This document shows positions 7,117 to 12,996 of a DNA stretch of 12,996 nt, one piece after another. Within the stretch, counting starts at the first letter, position 1. Each line of letters opens with the position of its first letter. The position numbers and the translations under genes were made by a program. This DNA is from an uncultured Chthoniobacterales bacterium (lineage in GTDB: Bacteria; Verrucomicrobiota; Verrucomicrobiia; Chthoniobacterales; CAKUMP01). The stretch lies in contig CAKUMP010000037.1 in the NCBI GenBank assembly GCA_934667795.1, positions 1 to 12,996 of the forward strand. Direction: 5' to 3'. Under the pieces are notes generated by a model. The model had not been told where the DNA came from, did no database searches, and saw nothing but the letters and a program-made list of their open reading frames with translations.

Positions 7117-8007
7117 ATGGCGAAAGTAGCATTGGGCAAAGGATTAAACGCACTTATATCTTCTAAATCACCTGTGAACCCTGTTCCACAGGAGGGGGAA
7201 TCTGTTATCAAGGTTCCGTTGAACATGATTGTTCCGAGCCCCCTTCAACCGCGTAAGGAATTTAAGCCGGAGAGTCTTTCGGAGCTTGTGGAATCCATCC
7301 GTGAACGCGGGATTATCCAGCCTCTGATTGTTCGTCCGGTCAATGGAAAATACGAGTTGATTGCCGGGGAGCGTCGCTGGCGTGCCTCTTCTCAATTGCA
7401 GTTAAAAGAGGCGCCAGTCATTGTGCGTCAGGTTTCTGATTCGGATGTTCTGGAGCTTGCATTGATTGAAAACCTCCAGAGGGAAGACCTGAATGCGATT
7501 GATGAAGCCCAGGCGTATGCGCGACTTGCCCAGGAGTTTAACCTGAAACAAGAAGAAATTGCCCAGAAAGTTGGCAAAAGCCGTGCTTCTGTGGCGAATG
7601 CGATGCGTTTGCTCGACCTTGCTCCTGAAGTCCAGGCGTATATCATCACCGGCCGTTTAACGGTCGGACACGCGAAAGTCCTGCTTTCGGTAAAATCGCA
7701 TGAAGAACAAAACCTGCTGGCCGAAACCCTGATTCGTCAGTCGGCGACCGTCCGTGCTGCAGAAAAACTGGTTGCGCAACACCTGCAGCAACTCCAGGGG
7801 ACACGCCCGACCCGTTCCCGCGCTTCTTCGAAAACCGCTTCTCTCCCGCCTGCGCTGGAAAATGTCCAGAACCGTTTACGCAACCACCTCGCAACGCATG
7901 TTGTCCTCCAGCATCATGACAAAAAAGGGTCGCTCGAAATTGAATATTACGGATTAGACGATCTTCAACGGATTTTAGGATTATTAAAAATGCCCAATGA
8001 GGACTAA
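7117..8007 (+). CDS. parB: ParB/Spo0J chromosome-partitioning protein
   Basis: ParB is a CTP-dependent DNA clamp that loads at parS sites near the origin and works with the ATPase ParA to segregate chromosomes. From the chosen start it has 296 residues. It opens with the typical LGKGLNALI. The ParB/Srx domain covers about 31-125, with the CTP-pocket motif GERRWRA at 84-90 and ENLQREDLN at 118-126. A central helix-turn-helix lies at about 144-168 (QEEIAQKVGKSRASVANAMRLL). The C-terminal dimerisation segment (about 246-292) follows a basic, Ser-rich linker. The frame is open back to a TTG at 7078. The ATG at 7117 fits the family N-terminus, but an ATG at 7096 is preceded by GGTGA (7089-7093) and would add seven residues. 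No parA lies next to it, unlike most chromosomal parAB pairs, and I find no full parS in the window. Its stop is immediately followed by the next gene's ATG. Confidence 0.94.
   Translation: MAKVALGKGLNALISSKSPVNPVPQEGESVIKVPLNMIVPSPLQPRKEFKPESLSELVESIRERGIIQPLIVRPVNGKYELIAGERRWRASSQLQLKEAPVIVRQVSDSDVLELALIENLQREDLNAIDEAQAYARLAQEFNLKQEEIAQKVGKSRASVANAMRLLDLAPEVQAYIITGRLTVGHAKVLLSVKSHEEQNLLAETLIRQSATVRAAEKLVAQHLQQLQGTRPTRSRASSKTASLPPALENVQNRLRNHLATHVVLQHHDKKGSLEIEYYGLDDLQRILGLLKMPNED
7999..8002 (+). promoter_or_regulatory. Shine-Dalgarno sequence GAGG before the M28 peptidase gene
   Basis: GAGG sits 5 bases upstream of the ATG at 8008, inside the last codons of parB. It is notable because most other starts in the window have no such sequence. 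It supports the ATG directly after the parB stop as the true start, and suggests re-initiation or coupling with parB translation. Confidence 0.5.
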
Positions 8008-8958
8008 ATGAGGATTAAAAACCGTCTCCATTATGTATTTTCCCTCCCTTTTTATTTTCTGCTCCTGAGCTTGAATAGCTGTTCAGAAGCAGATCAGCTC
8101 CCTGCCAGTGAACTTTCCGGAAATTTTTCCGGAGAATCCGCAATGCGTCATGTCGAGCAACTTGTCGGATTTGGCCCCCGGCCCGCCGGCAGCGAAGCCC
8201 TTGAGAAATCGCGTCAATATATCGAACAAGAACTCGAAAAGACCGGATGGAAGGTCATCCGCCAGGAATTTGAAGCACCCACCCCATTCGGGAACAAAAC
8301 GTTTGTCAACTTAATCGCTCATTTTCAAAAATCCTTTCCTCTCGACCTCCCCTCCCCGCACCGTTATATGGTGTCCTCGCATTATGACACCAAATACTAC
8401 TCCACTTTTGAATTTGTAGGAGCAAACGATGGGGGTAGCAGTACAGGCATCCTGATCGAACTGGCACATCAACTTTCCCAAACCCCTTCACTGGCGCATA
8501 AAGTGGAACTTGTCTTTTTTGATGGCGAAGAAGCGTTTATTGAATATTCCGCGGCAGATGGGCTCTATGGCAGCCGACATTACAGCCAGCTCCTCCGCGT
8601 CAGCGGGCGCAATCAGCAATTCCGGGCAGGGGTTTTGCTGGATATGGTGGGCGATAAAGATTTTAATGTTTCTTTCCCTTCCAATTCTGCTCCGGAAGTC
8701 GTCCGCGGGCTCATGAAAGCCGCTGAATCATTTCTCGGAGAAGAGTTTCGCAAGAAATTTTCCCTTGGCACGCAAGCCATCCTCGACGACCATGTCCCCT
8801 TGAACCAGGCCGGAGTCAAAACCGCTAACATGATTGATTTTGATTATAAATACTGGCACACCCCGGAGGATACGCTGGATAAACTGGCTCCGGAATCCCT
8901 CCGGATCGCAGGGGCAGTGGTGCTGGAATTCCTCTTTCAAAGCGAACAAAACGAATAA
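8008..8958 (+). CDS. M28-family lipoprotein, glutaminyl-peptide cyclotransferase-like
   Basis: This is a predicted secreted zinc enzyme of 316 residues. The N-terminus is a lipoprotein signal: basic start, hydrophobic stretch about 9-22, lipobox LNSC with C25 as the lipidated residue, so it is probably anchored in an outer or inner membrane. The rest has the M28/glutaminyl-cyclase fold. HYDTKY lies at 125-130, GANDGGSSTG at 138-147 (D141 metal ligand), FFDGEEAF at 170-177 (E174 catalytic, E175 metal), LLDMVGD at 210-216 (D212, D216) and DDHVPL at 260-265 (H262 metal), followed by YWHTPEDTLDKL. The single-zinc pattern (D, E, H) is that of glutaminyl cyclases, which form N-terminal pyroglutamate, rather than two-zinc aminopeptidases. 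H125 and D127 of the HYDTK motif keep the peptidase option open. It directly abuts parB and lies 30 bases ahead of folP, with no obvious functional tie to either. Confidence 0.86.
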   Translation: MRIKNRLHYVFSLPFYFLLLSLNSCSEADQLPASELSGNFSGESAMRHVEQLVGFGPRPAGSEALEKSRQYIEQELEKTGWKVIRQEFEAPTPFGNKTFVNLIAHFQKSFPLDLPSPHRYMVSSHYDTKYYSTFEFVGANDGGSSTGILIELAHQLSQTPSLAHKVELVFFDGEEAFIEYSAADGLYGSRHYSQLLRVSGRNQQFRAGVLLDMVGDKDFNVSFPSNSAPEVVRGLMKAAESFLGEEFRKKFSLGTQAILDDHVPLNQAGVKTANMIDFDYKYWHTPEDTLDKLAPESLRIAGAVVLEFLFQSEQNE

Positions 8959-8988
8959 AAACAACCCCTTTCCTACGTCATTTTTACT

Positions 8989-9843
8989 ATGCCACCACTT
9001 ATCTGGCACATTCGTTCCATTTCGCTCGACCTGACATCCCATGCCATCCTCATGGGGATTCTGAATGTTACCCCCGACTCATTCAGCGATGGCGGGAACT
9101 TTTTTTCTACTCAAAAAGCGATTGAACATGGCTTGAAAATGCTGGAAGACGGAGCCACGATTCTTGATATCGGCGGAGAATCTACCCGCCCGGGGTCCGA
9201 ACCCGTTTCTCTTAACCAGGAACTCGAACGCGTCCTCCCGGTCGTGGAAGGAATCCTCCGACATGCTCCCAATGCGATTCTTTCCATGGACACCACGAAG
9301 GCAAAAGTCGCAGAAGAAGCCCTTCTGCGGGGAGCTGCCATCATCAACGATGTCTCCGCACTGCGCGCTGACCCTGAAATGCTGCCCACCATCCTCCCTT
9401 ACCAGCCGGGAATCGTCCTGATGCACATGTTAGGCACTCCTAAAACCATGCAAATCGCACCGCAGTATCAAAATGTCTGTGAGGAAGTTGCGAATTTTCT
9501 TGGACAACAATTTCATTCCGCCGTAAAATCAGGAATCCGAGCAGACTCCATCGTACTGGATCCTGGAATCGGTTTTGGTAAATCCCTGCAACATAACCTC
9601 ATGATCCTTCAAAATTTACCGAAATTCATGATAAACGATCGTCCGCTTCTTCTGGGAATTTCCCGCAAGTCGATGATCGCCCATGCTTTGGGTGTGGATT
9701 CTCCGGAATTCCGCCTGCAGGGGACACTCACGCTTACGTCTCTCGCCCGTATGGCCGGGGTACGCATCCACCGCGTCCATGATGTCGCAGAAAACCTCCA
9801 AGTCCTCCGCATGACTGAAGCAATCCTTCCACCCACACCCTAA
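8989..9843 (+). CDS. folP: Dihydropteroate synthase
   Basis: FolP (EC 2.5.1.15) joins p-aminobenzoate to the pterin pyrophosphate in folate synthesis and is the target of sulfonamides. At 284 residues it is a TIM-barrel protein of normal size with all signature blocks. MGILNVTPDSFSDGG lies at 22-36 and ILDIGGESTRPGSEPVS at 58-74. SMDTTK is at 99-104 and INDVSA at 119-124. VLMHMLGTPKTMQ lies at 143-155, DPGIGFGK at 191-198, GISRKSMI at 223-230, and HRVHDV at 261-266. It has no signal peptide. The stop overlaps the cdaA start by one base (TAATG), which suggests translational coupling. The folP-glmM neighbourhood is known from E. coli; here cdaA is inserted between them. Confidence 0.97.
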   Translation: MPPLIWHIRSISLDLTSHAILMGILNVTPDSFSDGGNFFSTQKAIEHGLKMLEDGATILDIGGESTRPGSEPVSLNQELERVLPVVEGILRHAPNAILSMDTTKAKVAEEALLRGAAIINDVSALRADPEMLPTILPYQPGIVLMHMLGTPKTMQIAPQYQNVCEEVANFLGQQFHSAVKSGIRADSIVLDPGIGFGKSLQHNLMILQNLPKFMINDRPLLLGISRKSMIAHALGVDSPEFRLQGTLTLTSLARMAGVRIHRVHDVAENLQVLRMTEAILPPTP

Positions 9844-10682
9844 TGGAAACTATTACCGCACTTATTCCTAACGACTTAAAAGATTTCATTGAAATCTTTA
9901 TCATCTGGGTTGTCCTGTATTTTGCTTATATTAACTTTAAGCGAACACGCGGTCTGCGCATCCTGTTTGGGCTTGTTGGGTTTCTTTTTATCCTTTTTAT
10001 TATTTCCACGCTGCTGGATCTTGAGGTCATTCGATTTTTGATCGAGCAATTTTCATTTATTGGTCTGGCGCTGGTCGTTTTATTCCAGGCGGAGCTTCGC
10101 CGGGCACTGGCGGAATTGGGGACACCGCATATTTTTGGACGTACGACACATAAAAAAGAAACGATCCAACTGCTGGGAGAAGCCATTTTTGAGCTTGCGC
10201 ATAAACAGTTCGGAGCGCTGATTGCGATCGAGCGCGACACCAACCTGACCCAATATGAGTTGTCCGGGATTCAACTTGATGCAGCGGTTTCGCGTGAGCT
10301 TATCCTGACCATTTTCCAACCAAAAACGGCACTTCATGACGGCGGGATCATTATCCGAAACGACCGCATTGCGGCTGGTGCGTGTATTTTTCCGGTAAGC
10401 CAGCGTGAAGATCTCGACCGCAACCTGGGGCTACGTCATCGCGCCGGACTTGGACTCTCCGAAGAATCCGATGCTGTCACCATTGCGGTTTCCGAAGAAA
10501 CAGGAAGTGTCTCCATTTGTTTTCAGGGGAAAATCGAACGCGATTTTACACAGGCATCCTTTGAAAAACGTATCAACCAACTTGTAATGCTCGAAAAATA
10601 TGAAAAACTGGATCCTGAACAACTGGCTGACGAAGATAATAACTCTGATTCTGGCGATCGTCGTGTGGTGTCTTCTAAATAA
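9843..10682 (+). CDS. cdaA: Diadenylate cyclase CdaA
   Basis: CdaA makes cyclic di-AMP from two ATP, a second messenger for potassium, osmotic and cell-wall control in the bacteria where it has been studied. The 279-residue protein has three N-terminal membrane helices (about 15-31, 38-58 and 66-83), then a cytoplasmic DAC domain (about 85-235). The RHR motif lies at 198-200 in LGLRHRAGLGLSEESDA, and VSEETGSVSI at 216-225. The DGA motif reads DGG (166-168, in TALHDGGIIIR), a one-residue departure at a normally conserved position; the key aspartate is kept. A polar, charged tail follows 255. The gene overlaps folP by one base and is followed, 103 bases on, by glmM. No cdaR/ybbR gene lies between, unlike the cdaA-cdaR-glmM cluster of Firmicutes. 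Confidence 0.95.
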   Translation: METITALIPNDLKDFIEIFIIWVVLYFAYINFKRTRGLRILFGLVGFLFILFIISTLLDLEVIRFLIEQFSFIGLALVVLFQAELRRALAELGTPHIFGRTTHKKETIQLLGEAIFELAHKQFGALIAIERDTNLTQYELSGIQLDAAVSRELILTIFQPKTALHDGGIIIRNDRIAAGACIFPVSQREDLDRNLGLRHRAGLGLSEESDAVTIAVSEETGSVSICFQGKIERDFTQASFEKRINQLVMLEKYEKLDPEQLADEDNNSDSGDRRVVSSK

Positions 10683-10716
10683 AAACCTTCCAAGGGATAC
10701 AGACACCCCGAATTTT

Positions 10717-10734
10717 AGTTTTGGTCCCAAAACT
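10717..10734. promoter_or_regulatory. Palindrome AGTTTTGG-tc-CCAAAACT before glmM
   Basis: This is a perfect 8+2+8 inverted repeat in the 103-base gap between cdaA and glmM, the longest gap in this run of genes. It has no following T-run, and the two-base loop is too tight for a good intrinsic terminator. An operator for a dimeric regulator or a short RNA hairpin is possible. The regulator is unknown. Confidence 0.4.
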
Positions 10735-10785
10735 CCAACCCTGAAACCCTGATCGCACTTTTACCTCTCCCCAACGCTTTTTATT

Positions 10786-12180
10786 ATGCTTCAAGAAAAT
10801 AACTGTAAAAAACTTTTTGGTACCGATGGGGTACGCGGGGTTGCAAATGTCGAGCCCGTTACCGCTGAAACCGCTTTGAAATTAGGCCGCGCTGCTGCAC
10901 ATGTGATCACACAGCTCTCTCAACAAAGCCAGATGCCCCACGCAAACAGACCGAAAATTGTGGTTGGAAAAGACACGCGCCTCTCCGGTTATATGCTCGA
11001 AGGTGCTCTCCTGGCCGGTATTACTTCGCTCGGCGTCGATGTCATTCTGATCGGTCCCCTTCCTACCCCAGGGGTCGCTTATATCACGCGCTCTCTCCGC
11101 TGCGACGCAGGCATTGTCCTTTCCGCTTCTCATAATTCCTATGAAGATAACGGAATCAAATTTTTCCGTCATGACGGGTACAAACTCGATGACCCGATTG
11201 AAAATGAAATCGAGGAAATTGTTTCTTCCGGTCGTATTGATTCCATCCGCCCCACTGCCTCACGTATAGGGAAGGCTAAACGTATTGACGATGCGCTTGG
11301 GCGTTATGTGGAATATGCAAAAGCCAGTTTCCCACGAGGACTCACACTCGAAGGCATCCGAGTCGCTCTCGATGCGGGAAATGGTGCCGCTTACAAATCC
11401 TCGCCCTTTATCCTGCAGGAATTAGGGGCAACGGTCTTGCCGTTTCATGTGGAACCGAATGGAACCAACATCAATGCCAATTGCGGCTCCACGCATCCGG
11501 AAGAAATCCAGCGCCTCGTCCGGCAATCCGGTGTGGATATCGGAATCTCTCATGACGGCGATGCGGACCGCGTCATCCTGACAGATGAAACCGGCGAAAT
11601 TGTGGATGGAGACGAAATCATGGCCATTGCGGCCACGCATTGGATCCAGAACAACCGTTTGATCCAGAACACGCTGGTTGCCACAATTATGAGCAATGCC
11701 GGACTGGATATTACCCTGCAGAACGCAGGTGGAAAACTGATCCGTACCCACGTGGGAGACCGTCATGTCATTGCGGAAATGTTGAAATCTGATTTCAATG
11801 TGGGAGGAGAACAAAGCGGGCACATGATTTTCCGTGATTATGCGACCACAGGAGACGGGATCGTTTCTGCTCTCCAGATTCTGAGTATTATGCGTCAGAC
11901 AAACAAACCTCTTTCTGAATTGAAAAAATGTCTGACCAAATTCCCGCAAACCCAGCGCAATCTGAAAGTCCGTGAGAAAAAACCACTGGAAGAACTTCCC
12001 GGCATTTTGCGACTTGTACGTGAAGTCGAATCTTCGCTCGGACGCGAAGGTCGTGTGCTTTTACGTTATTCGGGAACTGAAACAAAAATCCGTCTCCTGA
12101 TTGAAGGCCCCGACCTGGATCGAATTGATAAAATGGCGGATACGATTGCGAGCGAAATTATTACTCAGATTGGAGCATGA
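10786..12180 (+). CDS. glmM: Phosphoglucosamine mutase
   Basis: GlmM (EC 5.4.2.10) interconverts glucosamine-6-phosphate and glucosamine-1-phosphate on the way to UDP-GlcNAc for peptidoglycan and lipopolysaccharide. At 464 residues it is slightly longer than usual (about 445-450). LFGTDGVRGVAN lies at 10-21. The phosphoserine loop is VLSASHNSYEDNGIKFF with S115 as the phosphorylated residue. Magnesium binding is DGDADR at 257-262, the sugar-binding loop is GEQSGH at 341-346, and the phosphate-binding loop is RYSGTETKIRLLIEG at 427-441. FGTDGVRG and the overall length favour GlmM over other phosphohexomutases. The loop reads SASHNS where most family members have SASHNP. The start follows the 103-base gap without Shine-Dalgarno, and the stop overlaps bioD (ATGA). 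Confidence 0.96.
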   Translation: MLQENNCKKLFGTDGVRGVANVEPVTAETALKLGRAAAHVITQLSQQSQMPHANRPKIVVGKDTRLSGYMLEGALLAGITSLGVDVILIGPLPTPGVAYITRSLRCDAGIVLSASHNSYEDNGIKFFRHDGYKLDDPIENEIEEIVSSGRIDSIRPTASRIGKAKRIDDALGRYVEYAKASFPRGLTLEGIRVALDAGNGAAYKSSPFILQELGATVLPFHVEPNGTNINANCGSTHPEEIQRLVRQSGVDIGISHDGDADRVILTDETGEIVDGDEIMAIAATHWIQNNRLIQNTLVATIMSNAGLDITLQNAGGKLIRTHVGDRHVIAEMLKSDFNVGGEQSGHMIFRDYATTGDGIVSALQILSIMRQTNKPLSELKKCLTKFPQTQRNLKVREKKPLEELPGILRLVREVESSLGREGRVLLRYSGTETKIRLLIEGPDLDRIDKMADTIASEIITQIGA

Positions 12181-12800
12181 ATTATTTTATCACAGGAACC
12201 GATACCGGCGTTGGAAAAACGCATTTCACCAGTCTGCTTGTGCGTTCGCTGCGCAACGCAGGCGTGAATTCCATTGCGATCAAACCGATTTGCTGTGGTG
12301 ATCGGGATGATGTCCATGCGCTCTGGGAAGCAAGCCAATGTAAACTATCTCTCAGCAGCGTGAATCCGATCTGGCTGCGCCCTGCGGCCTCGCCCTATAC
12401 GGCATCCATGCTGGAAAACCGTGCGATTGATCCTGCAGAAATTCTTCACTCTATCCAGCAGATCCGTCAGCAATTCCCCTCCGTACTCATCGAAGGTGTG
12501 GGCGGCTGGAATGTCCCCATCACCCGCCAGTATTCCACTGTCGATCTTGCACGTGAAATTAATCTGCCGGTTCTGGTCGTCGTCCACAACAAACTTGGCG
12601 CCATCAATCACACGCTTCTTACCGTTGAAGCCATCCAGCGCACCGGACTTAAATGCGCCGGCCTGGTCATCAATAACTTCGGCCCTCAAGAGTTGATCCC
12701 ACTGCATACCAATCCCGGCATTATCGAAGAACTCACCGGTGTTCCCATCCTTTTCGATATCAACGAATCCACCACATCCCTGAACGTCGCACTTGTGTGA
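12177..12800 (+). CDS. bioD: Dethiobiotin synthetase
   Basis: BioD (EC 6.3.3.3) uses ATP and CO2 to close the ureido ring of dethiobiotin, the penultimate step of biotin synthesis. The 207-residue protein has P-loop GTDTGVGKT at 7-15, KPICCGDRDD at 36-45, PAASPYTA at 69-76, the metal-binding EGVGGWNVP at about 105-113, and KLGAINHTLLT, then GLVINNF, in the C-terminal half. The length is normal to slightly short. The ATG overlaps the glmM stop by four bases (ATGA), so translation is likely coupled. GGAG (12172-12175) ends one base before the start, which is too close for standard spacing. No other bio genes are in the window; they may lie elsewhere. It ends the eight-gene run, and repeat DNA follows. 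Confidence 0.94.
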   Translation: MNYFITGTDTGVGKTHFTSLLVRSLRNAGVNSIAIKPICCGDRDDVHALWEASQCKLSLSSVNPIWLRPAASPYTASMLENRAIDPAEILHSIQQIRQQFPSVLIEGVGGWNVPITRQYSTVDLAREINLPVLVVVHNKLGAINHTLLTVEAIQRTGLKCAGLVINNFGPQELIPLHTNPGIIEELTGVPILFDINESTTSLNVALV

Positions 12801-12845
12801 CCCCTGGGAGCGCCAACGTCCCCGTCGACAGAAAAAAATGTTTCA

Positions 12846-12872
12846 CGCAAAGAGCGCAAAGGTCGCAAAGGA
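12846..12872. repeat. 9-bp tandem repeat CGCAAAG(N)(N) x 3
   Basis: Units cgcaaagag, cgcaaaggt and cgcaaagga follow one another directly, 45 bases after the bioD stop, and run into dispersed repeat copy B. The 7-base core is invariant and the last two bases differ. The bases between bioD and this tract hold no clear terminator. Confidence 0.8.
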
Positions 12873-12989
12873 TTTTTAAAATGGGTAACGCGGAGAAGGG
12901 TGAGGTGGAGGACGCTGGAAGAATTATCTCACACGAAGACACAAAGACACGAAGAAGAATTTCTGGATTTTTATAAATTTTCTTTGCGT
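12867..12989 (-). repeat. Dispersed repeat of about 120 bp, copy B
   Basis: This is the reverse-orientation counterpart of copy A (4181-4302), matching at about 85-90% by eye. It includes the block ccacctcac (gtgaggtgg here) and the 8-mer series cacgaaga, cacaaaga, cacgaaga at 12932-12955. The element may continue past the window end. No protein-coding potential is credible; the open frames through it read repeat-derived peptides similar in both copies. Confidence 0.85.
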
Positions 12990-12996
12990 AAACCAT

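Noticed and set aside
7179..7189. CTGTTCCACAG inside parB, resembling part of parS
   Set aside because: Only one half matches the parS consensus, and it is within coding sequence.
12801..12838. Intrinsic terminator after bioD
   Set aside because: Only short imperfect complementarity (caacg with cgtcg) is present, and the run that follows is A rather than T on the coding strand.
12839..12847. TGTTTCACG, resembling a parS half-site
   Set aside because: The second half does not match (CAAAG instead of TGAAACA), and it is explained by the start of the CGCAAAG tandem repeat.
12760..12996. Minus-strand open frame at the right edge
   Set aside because: It overlaps the bioD 3' end and repeat copy B, and its translation consists of repeat-derived peptide.

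Overview
The window is a mostly housekeeping chromosomal stretch from a Gram-negative-type bacterium of the PVC group, most likely Verrucomicrobiota. This placement is an inference. It rests on the plant/chlamydia-like LL-diaminopimelate aminotransferase (DapL), a DUF5069 protein, an FtsK with an unusual ATQTPRADVITG motif, a lipobox-bearing M28 peptidase, and intergenic DNA filled with short degenerate repeats. There is no rRNA, tRNA, CRISPR array, transposase, phage gene or toxin-antitoxin pair that I can support.

Layout. Bases 1-339 are non-coding and repeat-bearing. Bases 340-3945 carry ftsK (DNA translocase for chromosome segregation at division) and a RodZ-like membrane-anchored HTH protein, both on +, separated by a gap with a plausible sigma70-type promoter. 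Bases 3946-4281 are a repeat-filled convergent intergenic region. A metallo-beta-lactamase-fold hydrolase (4282-5115) is the only gene on the minus strand, and its last codons lie inside a repeat copy. Bases 5116-5391 are a divergent intergenic region. From 5392 to 12800 eight tightly packed + strand genes follow: dapL, DUF5069, parB, M28/glutaminyl-cyclase-like lipoprotein, folP, cdaA, glmM, bioD. Gaps are 7, 44, 0, 30, -1, 103 and -4 bases, so they probably form one or two operons. The last about 200 bases are repeats again.

How the genes fit together. DapL supplies meso-DAP precursor and GlmM supplies glucosamine-1-phosphate, both for peptidoglycan. CdaA makes c-di-AMP, which in other bacteria controls osmotic and cell-wall homeostasis, and its gene is next to glmM as in Firmicutes, although the CdaR/YbbR gene is absent. 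FolP (folate) and BioD (biotin) are cofactor steps. FtsK and ParB act in chromosome segregation, and RodZ-like proteins act in cell shape. The common theme is growth, envelope and division.

I see no clear new multi-gene system. The most interesting material is (i) a roughly 120-bp repeat present in two inverted copies at both ends of the window (about 4181-4302 and 12867-12989), one of which forms the 3' end of a gene; (ii) a nested inverted repeat with 25-bp arms; (iii) a DGG in place of DGA in the c-di-AMP synthase together with the folP-cdaA-glmM order; (iv) an acidic insertion in the FtsK motor domain; and (v) a near absence of Shine-Dalgarno sequences before the genes.
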